The notes under the pieces were generated by a model. It had not been told where the DNA came from. It ran no database searches and worked only from the letters and a program-made list of their open reading frames with translations. A stretch of 64,000 nucleotides of DNA from Rhodoplanes sp. (lineage in GTDB: Bacteria; Pseudomonadota; Alphaproteobacteria; Rhizobiales; Xanthobacteraceae): NCBI RefSeq assembly GCF_013377085.1, contig NZ_JACAAX010000024.1, positions 26,231-90,230 on the forward strand, written 5' to 3'. Position 1 is the first letter of the stretch. The number at the start of each line of letters is the position of its first letter. Made by a program: the position numbers and the translations under genes. Below, in pieces: positions 28,898 to 38,076 of this stretch.

Positions 28898-29821
28898 TCA
28901 CGCCGGCGCGTCGCGGGCGAGCCGCTCCAGCCCCGCGGCGGTCGTCACCGCCGGCGTCCAGCCGAGCGCGGCGAGCGCGGCGGCATCGACCACCAGCGGC
29001 TCGGCGAGGCGGCGGAACGCCTCGGCGCGCCCACTCGCGTGCAGCGCGGCCCGCAGCAGCGACACCGGAACCGGCAACAGGCCCGGCCGGCGACCGAGCC
29101 CACGCCGCAGCGCCGCGACCATCTCGCCGACCGTCAGCGCATCGCGGTCGGCGACGACGAAAGCGCACCGCAGCGGCCCCGGTGCGGCCAGCACGGTCGC
29201 GACCGCGCCGGAGAGATTGTCGAGGGCGAGCAGCGAGCGGCGCGCCGTCAGCGATCCGAACGGCAGCGGCCAGGACGAGCGGGCGAGCCTCAAGAGCTCG
29301 GCCATGTTGCCCCGCATGCCGGGGGCGTAGACCAGCACGGGCCGCAGCGCGACCCAGTCGATGTCGAGCGTCGCCAGCCCCTGCTCGGCCGCGAGCTTCG
29401 ATTCGCCGTAGGCGGATTCCGGTGCGGCCGTGCCCGCCTCGGTGAGGACGTGGGCGGCGCTCGGGCCGGCCTGCGCCCGGATCGAGGAGAGAAAGACGAA
29501 GCGCTTCACGCCGGCGCGCTGGGCGGCGCGGGCCAGCGCCACGGTCGCCTCGGTGTTCATCGCCCGGTAGTCGTCGGCCGGTCGGCCGGTGAGATCGGGC
29601 GTCAGCGCGGCCGAATGGACGATCGCATCGACCCCCTCCAGCGCCGCCGCCATGTTTTGGGGCCGGGCGATGTCGCCGATCACGGCGCCGGTCGCCTCCG
29701 CCGGCAACTCGGCCGGCCGGCGCAGCAGCGCCCGCACCCTGAAACCCTGCGCCGGCAGGGCCTGCAGCAGATGGCGGCCGATGAACCCGGTCGCACCCGT
29801 CACGGCGATCAGCGGCGCCAT
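28898..29821 (-). CDS. NAD-dependent epimerase/dehydratase family protein
   Basis: 307 residues, an extended short-chain dehydrogenase. The nucleotide site is VTGATGFIGRHLL at residues 7-19, the Ser is in FVFLSSIRAQ and the Tyr-Lys pair is in YGESK near residue 140. RPVLVYAPGMRGNM follows. The family includes sugar-nucleotide epimerases, dihydroflavonol reductase-like enzymes and complex I assembly factors; this member is closest in style to the UDP-glucose 4-epimerase-like group of uncertain substrate. The start follows GGGAGG. It is convergent with the phasin-like gene. Confidence 0.88.
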   Translation of the reverse strand: MAPLIAVTGATGFIGRHLLQALPAQGFRVRALLRRPAELPAEATGAVIGDIARPQNMAAALEGVDAIVHSAALTPDLTGRPADDYRAMNTEATVALARAAQRAGVKRFVFLSSIRAQAGPSAAHVLTEAGTAAPESAYGESKLAAEQGLATLDIDWVALRPVLVYAPGMRGNMAELLRLARSSWPLPFGSLTARRSLLALDNLSGAVATVLAAPGPLRCAFVVADRDALTVGEMVAALRRGLGRRPGLLPVPVSLLRAALHASGRAEAFRRLAEPLVVDAAALAALGWTPAVTTAAGLERLARDAPA

Positions 29822-30003
29822 CGCGTCCTCCCGGCTCGTGGCCGACCCTCGGCCCCGGCGAGCCTAACAGCAAGACCGTACGCCGCAATTCCTGTGGCAC
29901 AGCCTACCCTTCCGGGGGCGACCGCAGGCGGAGCCGCCCTTCGCCGTCCCGCGCTTCGGCACCAACCGGTCGCGCTCCCGGACGGGGGAAGACGCCTCCT
30001 CCC

Positions 30004-30052
30004 AATACCACTTTATGTTGCAGCAAAGGCTATGGGTGGTATTCTACAACAT
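30004..30052 (+). promoter_or_regulatory. Interleaved inverted repeats in the 5' region of the 30096 gene
   Basis: AATACCAC (30004-30011) pairs with GTGGTATT (30036-30043), and ATGTTG (30015-30020) pairs with CAACAT (30047-30052). The order 1-2-1'-2' is that of a pseudoknot or of two overlapping operators. The stretch is AT-rich and lies 44 bp before the ATG. Function is unproven. Confidence 0.5.
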
Positions 30053-30095
30053 CAGGGTTGCACAACTTTCGGGCCCCTCACAGCCGGAGGCGACA

Positions 30096-30944
30096 ATGCA
30101 GCTTGGACAGACCGGATTCGGACGTTTCGGCGCGGTAGTCCTGCTGGCGTCGATCGTGTCGACCTCGCCGGGCCATGCGGAGGACTGCGGCCGCCTCGGC
30201 GGTGCTGGAGGGCCGTTGACCGACCGCAGCCTCTATGTCCGGGCGTCTGGCAACGGTTGGGCGAAGCTCGACTGGTCGCGACCCGACCTCGCCAACCGCA
30301 AGGTCGAGTTCGCCTACGTGATCGTCGAGAGCTTCGCCGAGGCCCGCTCCGGCGTGCTGGTCATCAAGTCGGGCCGCGTCGGCGGCAACGGCGAGCCGGC
30401 GACCCGATGGAGCGGCCGTGTCAAGCTGGTGCGGGTCGCCCAGACTTTCGACAACGGCCGGTGCGGTACGGTCGCGCCGTTCGGCGGCGACGTCCCGACC
30501 CGCTCCTACGACGATTATCACGACCACGGCCTGCGGGTGAAGGAGACCGACAAGCTCGACGCCTTCCATTTCCGCTACGCGGCGCGGCGATCCGGGTGCC
30601 GGCGCACCAACGACAACGCGCCCGATTCCTATGTGGCGGTCGACATGCGCAGCAATCTCGGCCAGTTCTCGTTCGACCCCGCGGTCGTCTCCGGCGGCAC
30701 CTACAGCCAGGCTCTCGACTGGTTCCGGCCTTCTCCGGCCTACGCCAGCTCCGCCGGGCTCGCCGAGCAGCGCGTCGAGACCAAGCAGTACCGCACCGTC
30801 ACGAGCCAGCCGGTCTGCGTGTTCTTCTCCCTCGATGTGGGCGGCTCGGGGAGCTTCCTCAGGATCAACGACCTCGAGGCGCTGGTGAGCGGCGGCAGGC
30901 GCTTCACCCGCGCCGACGAGCTGCGCTGGCCGCTGGTGCCGTAG
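30096..30944 (+). CDS. Secreted hypothetical protein
   Basis: 282 residues. The start is fixed by GGAGG five bases upstream. Residues 1-29 are a signal peptide (FGAVVLLASIVSTSPGHAED). The mature protein has five cysteines, two of them in the pairs C..GR and CGTV, and is rich in beta-type strands such as FAYVIVESFAEARSGVLVI. I do not recognise the family. The gene lies 159 bp before the patatin-like gene on the same strand. A fold with interleaved inverted repeats lies in front of it. It probably acts in the periplasm or outside the cell. Confidence 0.75.
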   Translation: MQLGQTGFGRFGAVVLLASIVSTSPGHAEDCGRLGGAGGPLTDRSLYVRASGNGWAKLDWSRPDLANRKVEFAYVIVESFAEARSGVLVIKSGRVGGNGEPATRWSGRVKLVRVAQTFDNGRCGTVAPFGGDVPTRSYDDYHDHGLRVKETDKLDAFHFRYAARRSGCRRTNDNAPDSYVAVDMRSNLGQFSFDPAVVSGGTYSQALDWFRPSPAYASSAGLAEQRVETKQYRTVTSQPVCVFFSLDVGGSGSFLRINDLEALVSGGRRFTRADELRWPLVP

Positions 30945-31103
30945 AGCACGATCCCGAGCACCGGCCCCCCGGCCCCCCGGCCCTCGGTGACGATCGTGCT
31001 CCCGACAAAGAGATGGAGCGGTGCGGCGGCGCGAAGATTTGCCGTCCCGCCCTGGACGGTCCGGTCCGGCGACGCCCATTCGGCGCACGACGACAGGTGC
31101 CTC

Positions 31104-33764
31104 ATGACGGATCGCAGTGAACCGAAGCCCGACGCCGCGAACACGGCCGCGCCGTCCGGCACCGACCTCCTGTCGAGCGACCAGCAGCACATCATGCTGG
31201 CGCGCGAGCAGCAGCATATCGCGACGGGGCGCGGCAAGCGGCTCGGCGCCTGCGCCGAAACCGCCCCGTGGTGCGGCATCGGGCTGTCGGGAGGCGGCAT
31301 CCGCTCGGCATCGCTGGCGCTCGGCGTGATGCAGGTGCTGGCCGAGAACGATCTGATCCGGCGATTCGACTACATCTCGTCGGTGTCGGGCGGCGGCTAT
31401 CTCGGCGCCTCGCTGCAATGGTGGTGGTCGCGGGAGCCGCGTGATGATCCGCGCGACCCGCACGCGGCGAGGTTCGGACTGGGGCCGACCGACTTCCCCT
31501 ATGCCTCCGAGGCGCCGCCGCCGGACAACGATTGCCGCGCGCCGGCGCGGCCCACGCCGCACGCCCCGCCCGACCCGGAACCCGCGGCGCACGAGACGCC
31601 GCTCGACCGCGCCCGCCGCAACCTCGCGTTCCTGCGTGCCCACGGCTCGTACCTGACCGCCGGGGACGGGATGAGCGCCTGGTCGATGCTCGCCGTCCTG
31701 CTGCGGACGATCGTCATCAGCCTCCTGATCTGGATTCCGCTGCTGACGCTCGCCTTTACGATCGTCACTGTGTTCAATCACCACGTGATCGACCCGCTCG
31801 CCCGCGCCACCGAGCTGTGGTCACCGATCGGCGACTCCTGGGCGGCTTGGTCGAGCACCAACAAACCTTGCACGGACTCGGACTTCGCCTGCCATCTGCG
31901 CTATCCGGCGTTCTACGCCGTCCTGATGTATCTGTTCTATCTGATCTGCTTCCTCTTCGTCTGCGCCGCCGTGGTGTTCGCCCTGCACAGTCGGGATCCG
32001 CAGGCGTCCGAGCGGAGTCACCACGCCGCTCGCATCGTCGTCACGCTGCTCGCTGCGCTCGGACTTTACCTCGTTTCCTCCCAATACCACGACCTCGACG
32101 GCACTGTGCGGCTCGCCCTGATCGCGGGTGTCGTCCTGCTGATCATGGGAACGACGACCACGATCGTCGACATGCTGACGCCGCCGACGCTCCGCCCCAG
32201 CTACTTTCTGCGGCGCTCGCTCGAACGGTTCATGGGGGCGCTCTTCGTTCCGACGCTCGTGATCCTCGCTGTTGCGACCGTGCCGATCATTCCACAATAC
32301 TTGGCGAGTCCGACAGGACCCAAGGCGATCGCCACCTATGGTCCGGTCGGCGGCGTCGTCGTCCTGCTGGGCGGCGTGATCTCGGCCCTCTACGGCTACT
32401 ACACGTTCCTGCGCAACATCGTGCCGGGAACGGTCGGCAAGATCGCCGCGACCGCCGGCGCACTGCTCTATCTCTACGGCACCCTGATCCTCGCTTATGT
32501 CGCCTCTGCGGCCGCGTTTTTCTTTCTGCTCGACACGCGCTCGGTGTCGAGCGAATTCAATCCCCTGACCTTCGTTGCCATCTTCGGATCGATCCTGCTG
32601 GCGGCTTTTCTCGGCTGGCGGGCGAACATCAATCTCGTCGGTCTGCATCGCTTCTACCGCGACCGGCTGATGGAAGCGTTCATGCCGACCGACGCTTCGG
32701 TGACCGCGATGAAGGCCCGCTACTCCGCCGTCGCCGACACCATGACGGTCACGAGGTTCAAGGACTCGTCGCTGCCCGACCCGGAAAACAACGATTTCGT
32801 CCCACGCCCCTATCCGCTGATCAACACCAATGTGATTCTGATCAGGGACGAGGACCAGAAGGTCAGGCGGCGCGGCGGCGACAACTTCATCGTGTCGCCG
32901 CTCTTCATCGGCAGCACCGTCACGGGCTGGCAGCCGACCGACGAGTATCTCGCCCGCAACGGAGCGCTGACCTTCGCCACCGCGATGGCGGCGTCGGGCG
33001 CCGCCGCCAATGCCCGGGCCGGCTACATCGGCACCGGCATCACCATGAACCCGTTCGTCTCGGCAGTGATGTCGCTGCTCAACGTGCGGCTCGGCCTGTG
33101 GGTGGGCAATCCGTCCAGCCGATCGAGGACCATCAAGGCCGTCCCCAACTTCTTCAATCCTGGCCTGTGGGCCGGCATCTTCGGTCGCGCCCACAACCGG
33201 CACAGCCGGTTCCTCGAACTGACGGACGGCGGGCATTTCGAGAATCTCGGGCTGTACGAGCTGGTGCGGCGGAGGCTCGCCGTCATCCTGATCGTCGACG
33301 GCGAGGCGGACCCGGCGATCAGCCTGCGATCGCTGGTGTCGGCGCGCGGGCGCATCGAGCAGGACTTCGGCGCAACCCTGTCGCTGTTCGACGGGCTCGG
33401 CCCCGAGCGGCTGCTGATGCAGCCCGAAAAGGACTACCCGGCCGGCGTGCGCTACGCCCAGGCGCCGTTCCTGGTCGGCGAGATCATCTACGAGGACGGC
33501 AGCATCGGCACGCTGATTTACGTGAAGTCGACCCTGATCAAGAGCATGGACTTCGCCACCCGCGGCTATCTCGCGTCCAATCCCGAGTTCCCGCATCAGT
33601 CGACGGTCGATCAGTTCTTCGATCCGGACCAGTTCGAGGCGTATCGTCGCCTCGGCCACCAAGCCGGAACGCGCGTCATCGACGACCTGGATCTGGTGAC
33701 GACGATCCACAAGCCGACCGAGATCGTCGCCCGCTATCGCGGCGGCCGGGCGGGCCGCCGCTGA
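31104..33764 (+). CDS. Patatin-like phospholipase with internal membrane domain
   Basis: 886 residues. The N-terminal oxyanion motif GIGLSGGGIRSASLALGV and the nucleophile SSVSGGGYLGAS (Ser95) mark the patatin fold. The catalytic Asp is in ELTDGGHFENLGL (Asp708), so over 600 residues separate the dyad. The spacer holds about seven to eight hydrophobic segments between roughly 190 and 520 (e.g. TIVISLLIWIPLLTLAFTIV, FLLDTRS region). A lipolytic enzyme tethered in the inner membrane is the best reading. The Pro-rich loop near 140-160 (DCRAPARPTPHAPPDPEPAA) may be a linker. The start follows AGGTG. The substrate is unknown. Confidence 0.9.
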   Translation: MTDRSEPKPDAANTAAPSGTDLLSSDQQHIMLAREQQHIATGRGKRLGACAETAPWCGIGLSGGGIRSASLALGVMQVLAENDLIRRFDYISSVSGGGYLGASLQWWWSREPRDDPRDPHAARFGLGPTDFPYASEAPPPDNDCRAPARPTPHAPPDPEPAAHETPLDRARRNLAFLRAHGSYLTAGDGMSAWSMLAVLLRTIVISLLIWIPLLTLAFTIVTVFNHHVIDPLARATELWSPIGDSWAAWSSTNKPCTDSDFACHLRYPAFYAVLMYLFYLICFLFVCAAVVFALHSRDPQASERSHHAARIVVTLLAALGLYLVSSQYHDLDGTVRLALIAGVVLLIMGTTTTIVDMLTPPTLRPSYFLRRSLERFMGALFVPTLVILAVATVPIIPQYLASPTGPKAIATYGPVGGVVVLLGGVISALYGYYTFLRNIVPGTVGKIAATAGALLYLYGTLILAYVASAAAFFFLLDTRSVSSEFNPLTFVAIFGSILLAAFLGWRANINLVGLHRFYRDRLMEAFMPTDASVTAMKARYSAVADTMTVTRFKDSSLPDPENNDFVPRPYPLINTNVILIRDEDQKVRRRGGDNFIVSPLFIGSTVTGWQPTDEYLARNGALTFATAMAASGAAANARAGYIGTGITMNPFVSAVMSLLNVRLGLWVGNPSSRSRTIKAVPNFFNPGLWAGIFGRAHNRHSRFLELTDGGHFENLGLYELVRRRLAVILIVDGEADPAISLRSLVSARGRIEQDFGATLSLFDGLGPERLLMQPEKDYPAGVRYAQAPFLVGEIIYEDGSIGTLIYVKSTLIKSMDFATRGYLASNPEFPHQSTVDQFFDPDQFEAYRRLGHQAGTRVIDDLDLVTTIHKPTEIVARYRGGRAGRR

Positions 33765-33869
33765 CGCCCGGCGGCCACGGACGCGGCGGCCGGCGCGGCA
33801 GGCGACCCGCCGAAAGCACAACGGCGAGGTCCGTTTCCATGGAGACGGGACTCGCTCTAGAGTGCCGCC

Positions 33870-34415
33870 ATGCTCCTTCCCCTCCGCCGTCACCCGGATT
33901 CGCCGAACGCAGCCGCGACCGACGTCACCGTCGAGGTCGCACGGCCGGCGGCCGGTCGGCTGCTGCTGACCTGGATCGTCACCGGTGCGATCACAGCCAT
34001 CCGCATCCCGCCACCGGAGACGCCGGCGCGCGCCGACGAGCTGTGGCGGCACACCTGCTTCGAGGCTTTCGTCCGGGCGCCGCCGGGCTCCGCGTATTAC
34101 GAATTCAACTTTTCTCCGTCGACGTGCTGGGCGGCCTATCGGTTCGACTTCTACCGCAGCGGAATGCGCGTCGCCGACGAGATCGGCGCGCCGCTGATCG
34201 AGGCGCAATCACGCGCCGACGGCTGGGTGCTGCAGGCCGCGCTGGAGCTCGATCGCCTCTCAGCGCTACCGTGCGACGCCCCGTTGCATCTCGGCCTGTC
34301 GGCCGTGATCGAGGATACCAACGGCCGCCTGTCCTATTGGGCGCTGGCACACCCCCCCGGAAAACCGGACTTCCATCACGCCGACGGCTTTGCGCATGAC
34401 CTGCTGCCGGCGTAG
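33870..34415 (+). CDS. DOMON-like domain protein
   Basis: 181 residues. The conserved centre LWRHTCFEAFVRAPPGSAYYEFNFSPS-CWAAYRFDFYRSGM identifies the small DOMON-like family found in alphaproteobacteria and cyanobacteria. Members are beta-sandwich proteins thought to bind carbohydrate or heme, but no member has a settled role. No signal peptide is visible. It lies 105 bp after the patatin-like gene and is followed by a hairpin repeat. An alternative name for the family is not available to me. Confidence 0.83.
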   Translation: MLLPLRRHPDSPNAAATDVTVEVARPAAGRLLLTWIVTGAITAIRIPPPETPARADELWRHTCFEAFVRAPPGSAYYEFNFSPSTCWAAYRFDFYRSGMRVADEIGAPLIEAQSRADGWVLQAALELDRLSALPCDAPLHLGLSAVIEDTNGRLSYWALAHPPGKPDFHHADGFAHDLLPA

Positions 34416-34511
34416 AGCATGTCATCGTCACGTGACAAACTGTTTTAGGACATGATCCCAGCCGTGGTTTCGCTCGACCGTCTTCGCCGCCTCGACCTGG
34501 TGCACTCTTAC

Positions 34512-34530
34512 CCTCTCCCGGAGGGAGAGG
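34512..34530. repeat. Hairpin CCTCTCCC-GGA-GGGAGAGG
   Basis: Perfect 8-bp arms around GGA, about 40 bp before the NamZ start. The arms match those of the palindrome at 11644, so both belong to one short repeat family of the kind frequent in Bradyrhizobium-like genomes. Confidence 0.7.
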
Positions 34531-34570
34531 TGAAGCGGAGAGCTCCGCGCGAGTGGCGTCGGGTGCCGTC

Positions 34571-35773
34571 ATGAACTTCGGAATCGACCGCCTCGTCGCC
34601 GAGCCGGCCTTGCGGGCGCCGCTCGCCGGCCGTCGCGTCGCCCTGCTGGCGCATCCGGCCTCCGTCACCAAAGATCTGACGCACTCGCTCGATGCGCTGG
34701 CCGGCTGCGGCGACCTGACGATCGGCGCGGCCTTCGGCCCGCAGCACGGTCTGCGCGGCGACAAGCAGGACAACATGATCGAGTCGCCGGATTTCTTGGA
34801 TCCGGCGCACGGCATCCCGGTGTTCAGCCTGTACGGCGAGGTGCGCAAGCCGACCGACGCGATGATGGACACGTTCGACGTGATGCTGGTCGACCTCCAG
34901 GATCTCGGCTGCCGCATCTACACCTTCATCACCACGCTGCGTTACGTGCTGGAAGCGGCCGCGCGCCACCGCAAGGCCGTGTGGGTGCTGGATCGTCCCA
35001 ATCCGGCCGGCCGGCCGGTCGAGGGGCTGACGCTGCGCGCCGGCCAGGAGAGCTTTGTCGGCGCCGGTCCGCTGCCGATGCGGCACGGCCTCACGCTGGG
35101 AGAACTCGGCGCCTGGTTCGTCGCCACGCTGAAGCTCGATGTCGAGTATCGCGTCGTCGAGATGCAGGGCTGGCGGCCCGAGGCGGCGCCGGGCTTCGGC
35201 TGGCCGCTCGGCGAGCGGACCTGGATCAACCCCAGCCCCAACGCGCCGAACCTGTTCATGGCGCGGGCCTATGCCGGCACCGTGATGCTCGAGGGCACGA
35301 CCCTGTCGGAGGGGCGCGGCACCACGCGGCCGCTCGAGCTGTTCGGCGCACCCGACATCGATGCGCGGGCCGTGATGGCGGAGATGCGGGCGCTGGCGCC
35401 GCAATGGCTCGCCGGCTGTGCCTTGCGCGAGATCTGGTTCGAGCCGACCTTCCACAAGCATGCTGGAAAGCTCTGCCACGGCGTGCAGATCCACACCGAG
35501 GGTCCCGGCTACGACCACGCGGCGTTCAGGCCCTGGCGCCTGCAGGCGCTCGCCTTCAAGGCGATCCGCCGCCTGTATCCGGACTACCCGCTGTGGCGGG
35601 ATTTTGCCTACGAGTACGAGCACGGCCGGCTCGCCATCGACGTCATCAACGGCGGCCCGTTGCTGCGCGAATGGGTCGACGACGCGGCGGCGACCCCGCA
35701 GGACCTCGACGCGCTGACGCGGCCTGACGAGCAGGCCTGGGCGGACGAGCGCCGGCCGTTTCTCGAGTATTGA
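34571..35773 (+). CDS. namZ: Exo-beta-N-acetylmuramidase NamZ-like (DUF1343)
   Basis: 400 residues, the family length. DUF1343 motifs are clear: FGPQHGLRGDKQDNMIES, PVFSLYGEVRKPTDAMMD, MLVDLQDLGCRIYTFITT, LDRPNPAGR and EGTTLSEGRGTTRPLELFG. The characterised member removes terminal N-acetylmuramic acid from peptidoglycan fragments, so a role in cell-wall recycling is inferred. No signal peptide is visible from the chosen start, MNFGIDRLVA. An upstream in-frame start adds six residues. The next gene begins about 118 bp downstream. The symbol follows the Bacillus protein and should be treated as a family name. Confidence 0.88.
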   Translation: MNFGIDRLVAEPALRAPLAGRRVALLAHPASVTKDLTHSLDALAGCGDLTIGAAFGPQHGLRGDKQDNMIESPDFLDPAHGIPVFSLYGEVRKPTDAMMDTFDVMLVDLQDLGCRIYTFITTLRYVLEAAARHRKAVWVLDRPNPAGRPVEGLTLRAGQESFVGAGPLPMRHGLTLGELGAWFVATLKLDVEYRVVEMQGWRPEAAPGFGWPLGERTWINPSPNAPNLFMARAYAGTVMLEGTTLSEGRGTTRPLELFGAPDIDARAVMAEMRALAPQWLAGCALREIWFEPTFHKHAGKLCHGVQIHTEGPGYDHAAFRPWRLQALAFKAIRRLYPDYPLWRDFAYEYEHGRLAIDVINGGPLLREWVDDAAATPQDLDALTRPDEQAWADERRPFLEY

Positions 35774-35890
35774 CGGGCCGCGCCGCCCGCCCTCGCCGCT
35801 CCCGGCGCGCCGCGCCAAAAGCCCTTCCGCCGCCCGCTCCAGGTGCTAAACCGGGGCCCGAAAAACCATCCCTGCCGCGGAGTCGGTCCT

Positions 35891-37129
35891 GTGACCCTGG
35901 TTCAGCCTTTTCGTGCCCTGCGTCCCGGCCCGGGACGCGCCGCCGAGGTTCTGGCGCCCCCCTACGACGTGCTGTCCAGCGACGAGGCGCGGCTGCGCGC
36001 CCGCGCCAAGCCGTGGAGCTTCCTGCACATCTCCAAGCCGGAGATCGACCTCGACCCGGCCATCGACCCGCACGATCCGGCCGTCTACGCCAAGGGGCGC
36101 GAAAACCTCGACCGCATGGTCGCCGAAGGCGTGCTGATCCGCGACGCCACGCCCGGCTACTACGTCTACCGGCTGACCTGGCGCGACCGGGTGCAGACCG
36201 GCCTCGCCGTCGCCGCCTCGGTCGCCGACTACGAGAGCAACCGCATCCGCAAGCACGAGCTGACCACGCCGGTCAAGGAGGACGACCGCGTCCACCAGAT
36301 CGAGGCCGTCAACGCCCAGACCGGCCCGGTGATGCTCGCCTACCGGGACGCGCCCGGGCTCGACGCGCTGCTGGCCCAGGTCACCGAGACGAGGGGCGCC
36401 GTCGACGTCACGGCCGACGACGGCGTGCGCCACGAGATGTGGGTGGTGGACGGGCCCGAGACCGTCGCCCAGCTCACCCGCATGATCGAAGCCCTGCCGG
36501 CCCTCTATATCGCCGACGGCCATCACCGCTCGGCAGCGGCAGCGCGGGTCGCGGCGGCGCGCGGGGGCCCCGCCGCGCACGGGGGCGCGGGGTCGCACGA
36601 CCATTTCCTCGCCGTGATGTTCCCCGATCACCAGATGACCATCCTGGACTACAACCGGCTGATGAAGGACCTCGACGGCCGCACGCCGGCGGAGCTGCTC
36701 GCGGCGCTCGGCGAGCGGTTCGAGGTGACGCTGGCGGATGGCCCGGTGCGGCCGGCGGCGCCGAACGCGTTCGGCTTGTTCGTCGACGGTACCTGGTACG
36801 CGCTGACGCTGCATCCGGAGTTCGTCCCGGCGGACGACCCGGTCGGGCGACTGCCGATCACGCTCTTGAGCAAGAACGCCATCGAGCCGCTGTTCGGCAT
36901 CACCGACCAGCGCCGCGACAAGCGCATCGACTTCGTCGGCGGCGGCCGCGGCGTCGAGGAGCTTTCGCGACGCGTCACGGCCGGCGACGCCGCCGCGGCG
37001 TTCTCGCTCTACCCGACCCAGATGGTGGATCTCATGGCGGTCGCCGACGCCGGCGAGATCATGCCGCCCAAGTCCACCTGGTTCGAGCCCAAGCTGGCCG
37101 ACGGCATGGTCAGCCACGTGCTGGATTGA
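35891..37129 (+). CDS. DUF1015 family protein
   Basis: 412 residues from a GTG with GGAG nine bases upstream. The opening VQPFRALRPGPGRAAEVLAPPYDVLSSDEA is the DUF1015 signature; LYIADGHHRSAAAARVA and LAVMFPDHQM lie near the middle and MPPKSTWFEPKLADGMVSH at the end. Members have no proven function; they are often near serine synthesis genes, and serB is 2.3 kb downstream here. The sequence GGPAAHGGAGSHDHF contains a small insertion compared with typical members. Soluble, cytosolic. Confidence 0.9.
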   Translation: MTLVQPFRALRPGPGRAAEVLAPPYDVLSSDEARLRARAKPWSFLHISKPEIDLDPAIDPHDPAVYAKGRENLDRMVAEGVLIRDATPGYYVYRLTWRDRVQTGLAVAASVADYESNRIRKHELTTPVKEDDRVHQIEAVNAQTGPVMLAYRDAPGLDALLAQVTETRGAVDVTADDGVRHEMWVVDGPETVAQLTRMIEALPALYIADGHHRSAAAARVAAARGGPAAHGGAGSHDHFLAVMFPDHQMTILDYNRLMKDLDGRTPAELLAALGERFEVTLADGPVRPAAPNAFGLFVDGTWYALTLHPEFVPADDPVGRLPITLLSKNAIEPLFGITDQRRDKRIDFVGGGRGVEELSRRVTAGDAAAAFSLYPTQMVDLMAVADAGEIMPPKSTWFEPKLADGMVSHVLD

Positions 37130-37192
37130 GGCAGCAAATCCGCGGCGGCGCCGGGACCCGCTCCGATCGACGCCGCACGATCGGGGCCCGAT

Positions 37193-37903
37193 CTATTCGA
37201 TCCGTGCGCCGAAGGTCTCGCGGAAGATGCGCTCGCCGGCCGGCGTGACCAGCACGGCGCGGGTGTCGTCGCGCCGGCGGGTCCATCCGTTTCGCATGCT
37301 TTGCGTGCAGATCGCGGCGCCGACGGCGCCGGCGAGGTGCGGTCGCCGCTCGCTCCAATCGAGGCAGGGCCGGCACAGCACGCGTCCCGACCGCAGCGTG
37401 CGTCGCTGCAGCATCGGTCCGGTGTCGATCCCGATCTCGCCCAGGAAGGCGATCCCGGACTCGGTGAGGAGGCCGGCATCGCTCGTCAGCTCGACATGGC
37501 CGCGCTCCACCAGGGCGTCGGCCAAGGCGACGCCGAGCCGCCCGGCGAAGTGGTCGTAACAGGCGCGGGCCTTCCGCAGCGCCGGATCCCGCGGGCCGAC
37601 GATCGGCCGCTGCCGGTCGGGATCGAGTTCGGCGGCAACCTGCATGATGGTCTCGAGCATGTGCGCCACCGACGGCGTGGCGAGCCGGTGATACCGGTGC
37701 CGCCCCTGCTTCTCGACACTCAACAAACCGCCCGCCGTCATCCGGCTGAGATGACCGCTCGCCGTCTGCGGCGTGATTCCGGCCACCCGCGCCAGTTCGG
37801 CGGCCGTGAGCGCCCGGCCGTCCATCAACGCGAACAGCATGCTGGCCCGCGCGGGATCCCCCGACAGGGTGGCGAGCTCGGCAAATCGTGCGTTGCTGGT
37901 CAT
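37193..37903 (-). CDS. ArsR-type winged-helix regulator
   Basis: 236 residues. Residues 8-85 form an ArsR-like winged helix (LSGDPARASMLFALMDGRALTAAELA, ITPQTASGHLSRMTAGGLLSVEKQGRHRYHRL). The following half, about 130 residues, resembles a C-terminal extension with two cysteine stretches (LCRPCLDWSERRPHL, ICTQSM) that could bind metal or sense redox. It is divergent from an MFS transporter with 173 bp between them, so it probably represses that transporter. Starts at 37903 or 37912 are both possible. The ligand is unknown. Confidence 0.87.
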   Translation of the reverse strand: MTSNARFAELATLSGDPARASMLFALMDGRALTAAELARVAGITPQTASGHLSRMTAGGLLSVEKQGRHRYHRLATPSVAHMLETIMQVAAELDPDRQRPIVGPRDPALRKARACYDHFAGRLGVALADALVERGHVELTSDAGLLTESGIAFLGEIGIDTGPMLQRRTLRSGRVLCRPCLDWSERRPHLAGAVGAAICTQSMRNGWTRRRDDTRAVLVTPAGERIFRETFGARIE

Positions 37904-38076
37904 GATCTCCATCCTCGCTCGGACGGCCATTCTGTGCCGGCCCCCGGCGCGATGCTACGGCCGGCGCCGTAACGTTCGGACGGCATCCGCTCCAGTGTAC
38001 CTCCACCGGTCGACGGCGGCATGCCGCAACGCGAGAGCCCGCGGCGACCCCGACGGACAAGACGGCGGAGCGCGCA

